Below, in pieces: positions 39,405 through 48,030 of a stretch of DNA of 64,000 bases. The DNA lies in assembly GCA_017445225.1 (NCBI GenBank), contig JAFSUN010000001.1, positions 1 to 64,000 on the forward strand, given 5' to 3'. This DNA comes from Erysipelotrichaceae bacterium (GTDB lineage Bacteria > Bacillota_I > Bacilli_A > Erysipelotrichales > Erysipelotrichaceae). Position 1 is the stretch's first letter. Each line of letters begins with the position of its first letter. The notes under the pieces were generated by a model that worked only from the letters and a program-made list of their open reading frames with translations, searched no databases and had not been told where the DNA came from. The position numbers were made by a program, and so were the translations under genes.

Positions 39405-40598
39405 CTATTTATAGATGATGGCGTTATAGACGTTTCTTTCGCCGGTATAATAGGTTCCGCGCGGGTTATTATAGAGCTTGCCGTTGATGGCCAGCATCGT
39501 TGAGCCACCGCCATCCAGATTAGCCGCATTGACACAGCCGTAACGGGCCATTAAAGCCGTCAGGTCGGGAATGCTGATGCCACTGGAGCCGCCGGCGCCT
39601 CGTCCGTCGATGGTAACCAGGATCACAATGCCGTCAGCTCGCTGACCGATGGCGGTCCGGGGCTGAATGCCGTAGCCGCCGTTGCCGACGAACTCCGTCT
39701 GAACACCGTTGACGATCAGGAAGGGCTTGAACATGACCGCCCAGTCAACGCCCTGAGCCACCGCATCCTTGGCGGTCGACTTGATCAGCATCAGGATGCC
39801 GTCCGTGGACATGGCGATCAGATTACTGGCCTTTCCGCTGTCCTTGATGATCTTGCCGTTCTGAATGACCGTTCCCTTGGAATAGATGATGTCTTCGGAA
39901 TTACGCTTGTAGCCGCCGCCATTGATGGCAACGATGGCCTTGTTGTTCTTCGCAAAGGTGGTTATGGTGTCACCGTACTTGCTCTTGGCCATGGCCAGTT
40001 TCAGCCGGGCCGGTTCATAGATGACCGTCAGATAACCCTTGTAGTTATCTTCATCAACTTCAATGACCTTGTAGAGCTGGCCTTCATCATGCTTGACGAC
40101 CTGCTCTTCGTAGATGTTTTCGTAAGTTCCGGTATCAGGATTGTCGACGATGTGGATCAGCGACTTGTTGGTCTGCGCATCGGTCTCGATGGTGGCGTTC
40201 TTCTCCAGAACGGAATTGACCATGTCTTCATCATATAATACATATGCCAGGTACTTGTGCCTTCCGGTGGTAATGGCCGTCGTGACCAGCCAGTCACGGG
40301 CTACGGAAACCGGTCCGTAGGCAAAGTAGAAGCAGATAATGGCGCAGAGATCGACGAAGATCAGGAACTTGCTATACCAGTGAACCCTTCTGACCTTCTT
40401 CTTTTTTCTTTTTCCGGCCGGTTTCTCTTCAGCGGGAACAGTTTCCGGCTGGGAGGCGATGACATCGGTCTTCGGAGCATCAGCCAGCCGGTAGATGCCG
40501 TCATCGGAAACCGTTACGACCTTGTCGTTGTTCTGGCGGGAAGTTTCCTGAATGTCATCAATGAGCTTCTGAAGCTCGGTAGGATCAAACTTGCTCAT
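39405..40598 (-). CDS. Membrane-anchored phosphodiester glycosidase (NAGPA-like)
   Basis: A 397-aa protein. A cytoplasmic tail of about 70 residues ends in KKKKVRRVHW, and one membrane helix follows (residues 76-97, FLIFVDLCAIICFYFA). The extracytoplasmic domain is of the NAGPA/phosphodiester glycosidase family (PF09992): AIVAINGGGYKRN, PRTAIGQRADGIVILVTIDG and NAANLDGGGSTMLAINGKL. Such enzymes remove GlcNAc-like caps from phosphodiester-linked sugars, and bacterial forms are thought to act on envelope polymers. It lies 1 nt after its partner at 40600-41988, so they form an operon. Confidence 0.88.
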   Translation of the reverse strand: MSKFDPTELQKLIDDIQETSRQNNDKVVTVSDDGIYRLADAPKTDVIASQPETVPAEEKPAGKRKKKKVRRVHWYSKFLIFVDLCAIICFYFAYGPVSVARDWLVTTAITTGRHKYLAYVLYDEDMVNSVLEKNATIETDAQTNKSLIHIVDNPDTGTYENIYEEQVVKHDEGQLYKVIEVDEDNYKGYLTVIYEPARLKLAMAKSKYGDTITTFAKNNKAIVAINGGGYKRNSEDIIYSKGTVIQNGKIIKDSGKASNLIAMSTDGILMLIKSTAKDAVAQGVDWAVMFKPFLIVNGVQTEFVGNGGYGIQPRTAIGQRADGIVILVTIDGRGAGGSSGISIPDLTALMARYGCVNAANLDGGGSTMLAINGKLYNNPRGTYYTGERNVYNAIIYK

Positions 40599-40599
40599 C

Positions 40600-41988
40600 T
40601 TAATTCACCTCCAGAACATAGGGGTCTTCCAGAGTACCGGTTCCGGAAGCGACCTTCAGGCTGCCCTGGAAACAGACAACCGGGCGGACCTTCATCGGGG
40701 TTTCCAGCAGATCGGCATACAGGATGCCGTCAGCCGTAAATGAATAGATCAGTCGGTGGGTATCGGCATCCATGCTTGACAGGAAGATGTCGGGGTAGTC
40801 ATTCAGATACATGCTGCCGGAATTGGGGATCATGACATAGCATTCCACGCTTTCGGTATAGTTGTCGCGGAAATCGTAGTTTTTACTGTCGGAAATGGCT
40901 CCGTATGACCAGGTCTTGCTGACCAGGTAGTCCTTATAATCCGGAAGCGTCTTGAGATAGGTATTGTTCAGATATTTACCCACTCCATCCTTGACGTTAT
41001 AGTCATGGGTCTTACCGTACTGGCAGGTGTAAGGTTCTTCACCGTTCATTACATAGCCTTCCAGCATGCCTTCCAGATTGCCTTCAGCGTCACGGTTGCT
41101 GATGTGCCAGGTCCGCTCGCCATAGCTGACATAGCTGCCGACCCGGATGTCCTCAGCGTTTTCCACGGCCGGTTCTTCGACGGTAAACGGATGTTCAAGA
41201 CTTCCGTCACCGTCCTGGACGATCATTTCATAGCCAATGGTGATGACCGGGCGGATCCAGCCGAACTGAGAAGAACGGTTGGCAGCGGTAATGTTGCCGT
41301 CTTCCAGCACATACCAGTAAAAACCCTCTTCATTCTGATTCATCAGCCAGTAGGACTGACCGTTATTCAGATAACTGTCGGCCCCGCCGATGCGGTTATA
41401 ATCATCCAGCGACAGCAGACCGATGCGGTAGCCTTCCTTCTTCAGTGAGCAGCCGATGTTATTGGTATCGCTGATCTTATCAGCGCACAGATCGCTTTCC
41501 GTCAGCCACATGTCAACGGAGTCCAGCATCTTCTCATAGATGCCGCTGTACTCATGTTCGCCATCCGAGTTCAGCCAGATCATCATGGTTGAAGAGAAGA
41601 AATCCTCCCCGTTGTTGAGCAGACCGATGGTCACGACATCCTGCGAGACGGCTTTGACGGAACCGTTCTCATCGATGTTCATGGCCCGGTACAGTTTGCC
41701 GGAATACCGGAAGTAGTTATTCTTGGCTTTCCCGATGAACTCCCGGGAGCCATCCTCGTTCATGATGAAGGTGGAAATATCCAATATGCCTCTTTTTTCC
41801 AAAGCGGCATACAGCGATGTCGGTTCCGTTAAGCTGATGCTGTTGCGCAGATCTTCAAAATACTGCTTGTAGTACAGGCCGCGGTACAGATAGAATCCCA
41901 GGATACCTACGACAAGCAGGGTATTGACAACCTGGAAAATGATCTGTCCTACGCCTCTTTTCACTCTATTTCTTCTGGTTTTTGCCAT
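40600..41988 (-). CDS. Single-pass extracytoplasmic protein, partner of the phosphodiester glycosidase
   Basis: A 462-aa protein with a basic cytoplasmic start (KTRRNRVKRG), one membrane helix (about 15-38) and a large extracytoplasmic part. That part has two related C-terminal units, each ending in RPV[IV]-x-F/I then D/GTL-E-D/H-P-[FY]-x-[VL] (GSLEHPFTVEE and GTLEDPYVLEV). It resembles domains of the DUF6273 type seen in exported proteins. No catalytic site is clear. It is cotranscribed with the NAGPA-like gene, and both have a similar tail-helix-exodomain plan, so they probably work together at the cell surface. Confidence 0.75.
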   Translation of the reverse strand: MAKTRRNRVKRGVGQIIFQVVNTLLVVGILGFYLYRGLYYKQYFEDLRNSISLTEPTSLYAALEKRGILDISTFIMNEDGSREFIGKAKNNYFRYSGKLYRAMNIDENGSVKAVSQDVVTIGLLNNGEDFFSSTMMIWLNSDGEHEYSGIYEKMLDSVDMWLTESDLCADKISDTNNIGCSLKKEGYRIGLLSLDDYNRIGGADSYLNNGQSYWLMNQNEEGFYWYVLEDGNITAANRSSQFGWIRPVITIGYEMIVQDGDGSLEHPFTVEEPAVENAEDIRVGSYVSYGERTWHISNRDAEGNLEGMLEGYVMNGEEPYTCQYGKTHDYNVKDGVGKYLNNTYLKTLPDYKDYLVSKTWSYGAISDSKNYDFRDNYTESVECYVMIPNSGSMYLNDYPDIFLSSMDADTHRLIYSFTADGILYADLLETPMKVRPVVCFQGSLKVASGTGTLEDPYVLEVN

Positions 41989-42060
41989 TCATTCGTACCT
42001 CAAAAACAACTGTATCCACAGTCCCCTTGATTATATGCTATTTAGGGGGTCATTGCAAAC

Positions 42061-42087
42061 AAAAATCCTCTCATCGCTGAGAGGATC
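42061..42087 (-). terminator. Terminator of deoD
   Basis: ATCCTCTCA, loop, TGAGAGGAT, then TTTTTG on the minus strand. Confidence 0.88.
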
Positions 42088-42108
42088 AGGTTATTCAGAT
42101 CAGCTGTT

Positions 42109-42822
42109 TTAATAATTCAGAGCGGCTTCCAGAGCGATCTCCATCATTCTGGTGAAGGAGTTCTGTCTTTCTTCAGCCGTGGTCTCCTGATGGTTGACGA
42201 TGGAGTCGGATACCGTCAGCAGACAGGCGGCCTTCTTGCCCAGGACCTTGGCGTTGTGGAACAGCGCGAAGGATTCCATCTCAGCGCAGACACAGTTATG
42301 CTCGGCAACCAGCTTGGCATTGGCGGTAGGATCTTCGCCATAGAAGACATCGGATGAATGGACGACCCCGTGTTTCAGTTCATAGCCCAGCTTGTCAGCC
42401 GCAGCCTGGATCTTCTCGTTGAGGTCCGGATCCGGATACTTGACATGGCTCTTATCGCCGTTCTGAGTCTCACCGAAGGTGGATTCGCTGTAGGCGGAAT
42501 CAGCCAGAATTACGTCATAGAGGTCGATCTCCTTGACCATGGCACCGGTGGAGCCGATTCTGATGATGGCTTCTACATCGTAGAATTTGTACAGTTCATA
42601 TGAATAGATGCCGATGCTTGGCATGCCCATTCCTGAACCCATTACGGATACTCTGTGTCCCTTGTAGGTTCCGGTAAAGCCGAGCATTCCTCTGACGTTG
42701 TTGAACTTAACCGGGTTTTCCAGATAGGTCTCGGCAACGACCTTGGCTCTTAAGGGGTCTCCGGGCATCAGAACGATCTTGGCGATATCGCCTAATTTGG
42801 CACTATTATGGGGTGTACTCAT
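42109..42822 (-). CDS. deoD: Purine nucleoside phosphorylase, DeoD type
   Basis: A 237-aa hexameric purine nucleoside phosphorylase for purine salvage. The N-terminus MSTPHNSAKLGDIAKIVLMPGDPLRAKVVAE is the DeoD signature in sequence and length; later come GSGMGMPSIGIYSYEL, IIRIGSTGAM, CAEMESFALF and the catalytic Asp in LLTVSDSIV. AGGAGGACAT precedes the ATG. Single gene. Confidence 0.96.
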   Translation of the reverse strand: MSTPHNSAKLGDIAKIVLMPGDPLRAKVVAETYLENPVKFNNVRGMLGFTGTYKGHRVSVMGSGMGMPSIGIYSYELYKFYDVEAIIRIGSTGAMVKEIDLYDVILADSAYSESTFGETQNGDKSHVKYPDPDLNEKIQAAADKLGYELKHGVVHSSDVFYGEDPTANAKLVAEHNCVCAEMESFALFHNAKVLGKKAACLLTVSDSIVNHQETTAEERQNSFTRMMEIALEAALNY

Positions 42823-42922
42823 TATATGTCCTCCTTTACACTCATAACATTATTACTCTCAAGTTCTTCACTTGTTTTCTCAACTACATTTAACAACAAA
42901 ACCCTGCTTTTTTCAATCACTG

Positions 42923-44281
42923 TCAGTGCTTATTCTTCTTGCGGTCCTTCTTGTCCCGGTTCTTGTCTTCAATCACGAAGATGACGCCGTCCTTACGGTT
43001 TTCCCCATAGATGTCGTAGTCATAGGCATGGCAGACCTTGTAGCAGATGCTCAAGCCCAACCCGAAGCGGCCGTTGGTGCCCTTTTCAAAGGGACGGAAC
43101 AGTTTCTTCATTCGCTCTTCGGACAGCGGTTCACCGTCGTTGAACACCGACAGCTCCCCTTCCTTCAGATTGATCTCCACGATGTTGGTGGCATAGCGCA
43201 GAGCGTTGTCGAGGAGATTCTCCACGACGACCCGCCAGCTTTCCTCGTCACCGCGGAAGATGACCGTTTCCAGCTTGGGAATGATCAGGATCTCCGGCTT
43301 GATCATCTTCAGTGACAGTAATACCGTTTCAATGACCGCCTCCATGTTGGTTGCCTTCTCGGTATTCTTGGCCTGATCCATCATGTAGTCCAGACGGTTG
43401 AGGAACAGCAGTGAATGGACCTTGTTCTCCAGGCGGCCGGCATTGTCGATGATGACATCAACGCTCTTCTCCAGCGTATCATAGGGATAAATGCCGTCCT
43501 TGATGCTTTCAGCATAGGACTTGATGGTAGCGATCGGCGTCTTGAGGTCGTGGGAAATGTTGTGGATCATTTCCTCCTTGGTCTCCTCCTGATGCTTGAT
43601 CTCCTCCCTCATCGTGATCAGTTCACGGCCCAGTTCCCCGATCTCATCGCCTCTTTCCACCTTCAGTTCGGCATCTTCTCCCTTTCTGACCTTGTTGATG
43701 TAGTCACGCATCTGCTGTAACGGCGTAATCAGGGAAAGACACCAGAACATTAAGACGATGAAGATCAGGCTGAAAGTCAGGGCGCTGGTATAGGAGATGT
43801 CCCTGATCATCCTATCTTCAATGGTCTTGGCATAGTTTTCAGCGATGAAGGAGATCACCTCGCGGTTCTTGTCGATCACATAATAGCGGTAGTAATACCG
43901 GTCATTGCCGAATTCCAGACTGCCTTCATTCAGGGACTCCGTCTGCTCACCCAGCAGTTCATTGACACTGGTCAGAAAGCCTTCCTCATAGATGTTCACA
44001 CCGACATACATCTGCAGCTTGCCCTTGTTATAGACGAAGTGCATGACGTCGCGGTCATAATCCAGAGAGGGATTGACGGCATCCCCGGAACGGATCCGGG
44101 TAACCAGATTTTCCTGGGACCGCTGGACCATCGAAAGGGTCTGGGAAGTGACCAGATCACCGATGTTGCCCCGCAGATAGATGCCGAAGAACGTCAGCAT
44201 GACCAGCACGAAAGTGACGACGATGACCGCCATCTGCTGTACCAGGCTGAGATCGGTAAGTGATTTGAAAAATTTCTTCAT
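42923..44281 (-). CDS. Sensor histidine kinase
   Basis: A 452-aa membrane kinase. TM1 is at 14-36 and TM2 at about 165-187, flanking a 125-residue outer domain. A HAMP-like segment follows, then the phosphoacceptor motif EEMIHNISHDLKTPIATIKS (His). The ATPase domain has VVENLLDNALRYA, VFNDGEPLS and GRFGLGLSICYKV. It ends in a basic tail (KNRDKKDRKKNKH). It resembles CssS/CovS-like kinases that sense envelope stress. Its ATG overlaps the stop of the response regulator (TGATG), so both are made together. Confidence 0.93.
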   Translation of the reverse strand: MKKFFKSLTDLSLVQQMAVIVVTFVLVMLTFFGIYLRGNIGDLVTSQTLSMVQRSQENLVTRIRSGDAVNPSLDYDRDVMHFVYNKGKLQMYVGVNIYEEGFLTSVNELLGEQTESLNEGSLEFGNDRYYYRYYVIDKNREVISFIAENYAKTIEDRMIRDISYTSALTFSLIFIVLMFWCLSLITPLQQMRDYINKVRKGEDAELKVERGDEIGELGRELITMREEIKHQEETKEEMIHNISHDLKTPIATIKSYAESIKDGIYPYDTLEKSVDVIIDNAGRLENKVHSLLFLNRLDYMMDQAKNTEKATNMEAVIETVLLSLKMIKPEILIIPKLETVIFRGDEESWRVVVENLLDNALRYATNIVEINLKEGELSVFNDGEPLSEERMKKLFRPFEKGTNGRFGLGLSICYKVCHAYDYDIYGENRKDGVIFVIEDKNRDKKDRKKNKH

Positions 44282-44943
44282 CAGTCTAAACGGTAGCCGA
44301 AACCGTAGAGCGTATGAATGCTCAGATCCGGCATTTTCTTTCTTAATCTTCTCAATGTATCGTCAACGACCCGGTCAGATCCGAAGTAATCCTCTCCCCA
44401 GATCTTGGCCAGGATATCCTCCCGGGAGAAAGCCATGCCCCGGTTATGGATGAACAGCATCAGCATCTCAAATTCCTTGGTGGTCAGGATGACCTCTTCC
44501 TTGACCCCCGGCGAAGAGATCTTGCGCTGGGTTTCATCGATGGTATAGCCATCGACCATCACCTTGGTATTCTCCTCGCGGTAGAAACGGCGGATGATGT
44601 TGTTGATCCGCAGGACAACTTCCTTCATGTTGAAGGGCTTGGTGATGTAGTCATCACTGCCCTTTTCCAGGCCGATGATGCGGTCAAATTCCTTGTCACG
44701 GGCACTGATGAACACCACCGGCACATCCCGGTTGCGCATCTTGATGGCCTCGAACAGATCAAAGCCGCTTCTCTCATCGAGCATGATGTCCAGAAGCCAG
44801 AGGTCGACTTTATCATCGATGTGACGGTAAGCCTCTTCAAAGGTGAAGTAGGAATGAACTTCATATCCCTCCTTCTCCAGATAGCTTCTCATCAGTTCGT
44901 TCAGGTCTTTTTCATCATCAACTATTACGATTATCTTCTTCAT
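44281..44943 (-). CDS. OmpR/PhoB-type response regulator
   Basis: A 220-aa regulator. The receiver domain (1-120) has acidic VDDEKD at the start, the phosphorylated Asp in LWLLDIMLDERSG near residue 54, and the Lys in DDYITKPFNM near 103. The winged helix DNA-binding domain (130-220) has LTTKEFEMLMLFIHNRGMAFSREDIL and VDDTLRRLRKKM. It pairs with the kinase encoded by the overlapping next gene. Targets are unknown. Confidence 0.93.
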   Translation of the reverse strand: MKKIIVIVDDEKDLNELMRSYLEKEGYEVHSYFTFEEAYRHIDDKVDLWLLDIMLDERSGFDLFEAIKMRNRDVPVVFISARDKEFDRIIGLEKGSDDYITKPFNMKEVVLRINNIIRRFYREENTKVMVDGYTIDETQRKISSPGVKEEVILTTKEFEMLMLFIHNRGMAFSREDILAKIWGEDYFGSDRVVDDTLRRLRKKMPDLSIHTLYGFGYRLD

Positions 44944-45066
44944 CGGTCACTCTCATCAAATAAGGCGTTATTTGAAATTATCCTTTCCAGCCCTTCGGAT
45001 CACGATGCCTTCCAGGGCCCGGAAAGCATCCCACATCTTCTTTAATTTTATCACATAATTCGTAAA

Positions 45067-45098
45067 ACCAAAACAGCAGTCTACTGAAGAACTGCTGT
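45067..45098 (-). terminator. Terminator overlapping the ntdP stop codon
   Basis: ACAGCAGT pairs with ACTGCTGT; the end of the gene lies inside the hairpin. TTTTGGTTTTA follows on the minus strand. Confidence 0.75.
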
Positions 45099-45620
45099 CA
45101 TTAAATCAAGATACTGATGAAACTGCTTTTCGTTGATCTCCCGGTTGAAGGGTTCCAGATGCGCCTTCTCCCTCTCCAGGATCTCCTGCATGTATTTCTT
45201 CAGAATGCGGTCGATCTCGGGCGGATAGCTCATCTGTTCACTGTGGCTGGCATACTCATCTTCATCCAGAAGCAGTACCGAGTCATCCGGGAAGAACTTG
45301 TAGTCCAGATCGTAATCGATGTATTTTACGGCCTCCCCGTCATATAGCGCCGGCGATGCCAGATTACAGTAGTAGTAGATCCCCGTTTCCCTGAGCATGG
45401 CTATGACGTTATACCACTTGTCGGTATAGAAATAGCACAGTGCCGGCTCCCGGGTATACCACTTATGTCCGTCATCGTCCTGGACCCAGGTCTTGTTGGT
45501 GATGATGACATAGTGCTTGTCATCGCTCTCCAGAACAAAGCCCTGATCCCAGCTTCTTCTGACATGACCATCGTGCTTATAGGCGACGATGGTGACGTAT
45601 GTACCCTGCTGCGGAATCAT
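45081..45620 (-). CDS. ntdP: DUF402 nucleoside tri/diphosphatase (NtdP-like)
   Basis: A 179-aa DUF402 protein of the YgaC/SA1684 type: the FVLESDDKHYVIITNKTWVQ start, TREPALCYFYTDKWYNVIAM, then YYCNLASPALYDGEAVKYIDYDLDYKFFPD, where the metal-binding Asp/Tyr set lies, and a helical C-terminus. The studied relatives hydrolyse nucleoside tri- and diphosphates. The start ATG overlaps the thiT stop (TAATG), so its expression is tied to thiT and thus to thiamin. The thiamin link is unusual for this family. Confidence 0.85.
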   Translation of the reverse strand: MIPQQGTYVTIVAYKHDGHVRRSWDQGFVLESDDKHYVIITNKTWVQDDDGHKWYTREPALCYFYTDKWYNVIAMLRETGIYYYCNLASPALYDGEAVKYIDYDLDYKFFPDDSVLLLDEDEYASHSEQMSYPPEIDRILKKYMQEILEREKAHLEPFNREINEKQFHQYLDLMTAVLQ

Positions 45621-46129
45621 TACTTACCCATTACCGGCTTCAGAGCCTTGTGAAGCAGCGGTACCAGGATGAGGTCAACGAGCATGGTCGGGATCATGTA
45701 GCTGGCGTTATAGCTCAGGGAAGCCATCAGTTCGGATTCCCAGACGATGCAGCCGGCCAGGGTTGAACAGCCCAGACGGAACAGTGAAGTGATCAGAACG
45801 CCGGTATAGAAAACCCCAAAATTCGGGAACAGATCGGCGAAACCATAGCCGATGTAGCCCAGCACATAGTCCAGTAACAGACTCAGAATTCCATAATAGG
45901 TGATTGAGCCGGTAGCGAACATCAGCACGCAGGCAACGACGCCGACGATCGCACCCTTCTTCCAGCCCAGATGATAGCTGGACAGCAGCAACGCGACAGT
46001 CGCAAAGTTGAGCTTGCCGCCCTGAGGCATCTTGAACAGTGAAACCATGTCGGTCAGACGGTCAAGAGCCACAAACAGCGCTGCATACATGGCAATGTAA
46101 ACGATATCTCTTGTTGAAAGCTTCTTCAT
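45620..46129 (-). CDS. thiT: Thiamin ECF transporter S component (ThiT)
   Basis: A 169-aa membrane protein with six helices. FKMPQGGKLNFATVALLLSSYHLGWKKGAIVG, GYIGYGFADLFPNFGVFYTGV and the closing YMIPTMLVDLILVPLLH mark ThiT. It binds thiamin outside and works with the shared EcfAAT module. A TPP riboswitch (46157-46235) ends 27 nt before the start and supports the assignment. SD is GGGAGG. Confidence 0.95.
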   Translation of the reverse strand: MKKLSTRDIVYIAMYAALFVALDRLTDMVSLFKMPQGGKLNFATVALLLSSYHLGWKKGAIVGVVACVLMFATGSITYYGILSLLLDYVLGYIGYGFADLFPNFGVFYTGVLITSLFRLGCSTLAGCIVWESELMASLSYNASYMIPTMLVDLILVPLLHKALKPVMGK

Positions 46130-46156
46130 AATAAAACACCTCCCTGGGCGTTCAAA

Positions 46157-46235
46157 ACAGAACTCCCTACGCTAGCTTTAACTAGATCAGGTACTAAGGG
46201 TCTCTCTCAGCAGTTACGCACCCCTGTCCATCTGT
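46157..46235 (-). promoter_or_regulatory. TPP riboswitch (THI box) controlling thiT-ntdP
   Basis: On the minus strand it begins ACAGATGGACAGGGGTGC and contains CTGAGAGAGACCCTTAG, ACCTGATCTAGTTAAAGCTAG and the closing GCGTAGGGAGTTCTGT. All are the conserved TPP aptamer blocks in order. The short gap to the ribosome site (with GGGAGG) and no clear terminator suggest translational control. Confidence 0.96.
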
Positions 46236-46309
46236 TATTATATACTCATGGGGCTAACCAGTCCATAAAAAAACAAATCTCTGCTATAATGAAACCGGAG
46301 GAAATGAAG

Positions 46310-48001
46310 ATGATCGAACGTCTGTACCGCGATTCCCGGATAATCATCGACTACTGTCTTGAGCAGGTCAGACCTGACAGCGCCGTCAAGCGGGCCCTGG
46401 CAGAAATGCCCAACCACTGCGGCAAGACCGTTCTGATCGCCGTCGGCAAGGCCGCCTGGCAGATGGCCAGGGCAGCCTGCGACCTCATCACTCCCGATGA
46501 AGGAATCGTCATCACCAAGTACGGACACTGTCAGGGGCCGATAAACGGGCTCATCTTACGGGAAGCCTCCCATCCCCTGCTCGATGAAAACAGCCTGATC
46601 TGGGGCCGGGAAGCCATCGGGATGGTCTCCGGACTCTCGGGGGACGATCTGGTGATCTTCCTGTTATCCGGCGGGGCCAGTGCTCTGTTTGAGGCCAGTG
46701 ACCTGCCGCTGGCCGAACTTCAGGACATCTCCAGTCAGCTGCTGAAATGCGGGGCGGACATCACCGAGATCAATACCATCAGAAAGCGGCTCTCCCTCAT
46801 CAAGGGCGGAAGGTTCGGTCAGCGGTGCCGGCCGGCCCGGGTCTTCTCCATCATCCTCAGCGACATCATCGGCGATCCCCTGGACATGATCGGCTCCGGC
46901 CCCTGTGCTCCCGATCAGTCAACCAGCGAACAGGCCTTTGAAGTCGTCAGAAAATATGATCTGAAGCTGTCTGAGCAGGCCTTGAACCTGTTAAGAAGCG
47001 AAACTGTCCGACAGCTTGACAACGTTACCAGCCTGATTACCGGCAGCGTTTCCCAGCTGTGCCTGGCGGCGGAAAAAATCAGTAAGGAACTCGGCTATCA
47101 GCCGGTCATCATCTCCGATACCATCGCCGGAGAAGCCCGGGATGAAGGTGCCATCCTGGCCCGTAAAGCCCTCGAAATTACCGAAAAAACCGCCCTTATC
47201 CAGGGTGGTGAGACCGTTGTCCATGTCACCGGCAACGGGTTAGGCGGCCGCAATCAGGAACTGGTTCTGGCCGGGGCTCCCCTCATTGCCGGCCGGAAAA
47301 TCGCTCTGTTCTCCATCGGCAGCGATGGGACCGACGGGCCGACCGATGCAGCCGGCGGCTATCTGGACGGTGACAGTGCTGCTGAACTCATTAAGAATGA
47401 AAACTGGATCCGTTATCTGGAAAACAACGATTCCTACAACGGATTAAAGACCGTTGACGGCCTGATCTTTACCGGGCCGACCGGTACCAACGTCAACGAT
47501 CTGACCGTGGCTCTGATCGGGCCGGAGGAAACCATGCCAAAAGACTATTATGACTTATTTATTCCCCAGTTCCGGGTATTTGCCGAAGGAGCCGGATATC
47601 TCTGTACCCTGTTAGCCAATACCTCGGCACTGATCTATGAGATCCTCCCGGATCTTAACTGGGCCGGCTATTATCTCTATAGGGATGATCAGCTGATCTT
47701 AGGCCCCTTCCAGGGCAAGACCGCCTGTGAGATCATCCAGATGGACAGGGGCGTCTGCGGCTACAGCGCTTCCCGGCAGGAAGCCGTCGTCGTAAAGGAT
47801 GTTCATCAGTTCCCGGGTCACATCGCCTGCGACAGCGCCTCCAATTCCGAGATCGTCATTCCGATCATCGTCAGAGGAGCCCTTTTCGGCGTCCTGGACA
47901 TCGATTCTCCCCTGCTCAACCGCTTTGACGAGACCGACCGGAAATACCTGCAGGAAGCCGTGAACATTCTGCAGGAAGCCATCGAAAGACTGACAGACTA
48001 A
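46310..48001 (+). CDS. Glycerate 2-kinase (MOFRL type) fused to free methionine-(R)-sulfoxide reductase
   Basis: A 563-aa two-enzyme fusion. Residues 1-405: type-2 glycerate kinase with TVLIAVGKAAWQMA, LLSGGASALFEA, IRKRLSLIKGGR, SIILSDIIGDPLDMIGSGP and the MOFRL end FSIGSDGTDGPTDAAGG, TGPTGTNVNDLTVAL. It makes 2-phosphoglycerate. Residues 409-563: a GAF-fold fRMsr with YLCTLLANTSALIYEIL, NWAGYYLYR, GPFQGKTAC, GVCGYSAS, DVHQFPGHIACDSASNSEIV. All three catalytic-region cysteines are kept; it reduces free Met-R-O. At the junction, GGAGGA and an in-frame ATG (47534) could start the second enzyme alone. The main start is ATG 46310, after GGAGGA. Confidence 0.9.
   Translation: MIERLYRDSRIIIDYCLEQVRPDSAVKRALAEMPNHCGKTVLIAVGKAAWQMARAACDLITPDEGIVITKYGHCQGPINGLILREASHPLLDENSLIWGREAIGMVSGLSGDDLVIFLLSGGASALFEASDLPLAELQDISSQLLKCGADITEINTIRKRLSLIKGGRFGQRCRPARVFSIILSDIIGDPLDMIGSGPCAPDQSTSEQAFEVVRKYDLKLSEQALNLLRSETVRQLDNVTSLITGSVSQLCLAAEKISKELGYQPVIISDTIAGEARDEGAILARKALEITEKTALIQGGETVVHVTGNGLGGRNQELVLAGAPLIAGRKIALFSIGSDGTDGPTDAAGGYLDGDSAAELIKNENWIRYLENNDSYNGLKTVDGLIFTGPTGTNVNDLTVALIGPEETMPKDYYDLFIPQFRVFAEGAGYLCTLLANTSALIYEILPDLNWAGYYLYRDDQLILGPFQGKTACEIIQMDRGVCGYSASRQEAVVVKDVHQFPGHIACDSASNSEIVIPIIVRGALFGVLDIDSPLLNRFDETDRKYLQEAVNILQEAIERLTD
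47524..47536 (+). promoter_or_regulatory. Internal ribosome binding site and start at the fusion junction
   Basis: GGAGGA at 47524-47529, then 4 nt, then ATG at 47534 in frame with the long ORF. It sits exactly at the boundary between the glycerate kinase and fRMsr domains. It would give a stand-alone 155-aa fRMsr. Confidence 0.65.
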
Positions 48002-48030
48002 AGACCGCCGCAGCGGTCTTGTTTTTTTTT
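48001..48030 (+). terminator. Terminator of the fusion gene
   Basis: AAGACCGC, loop of 4, GCGGTCTT, then G and nine T. Confidence 0.9.

Noticed and set aside
42923-44943. A named CssRS or VanRS two-component system
   Set aside because: The kinase outer domain does not give a clear match from memory, and no dedicated target operon lies next to it, so only the general class is given.
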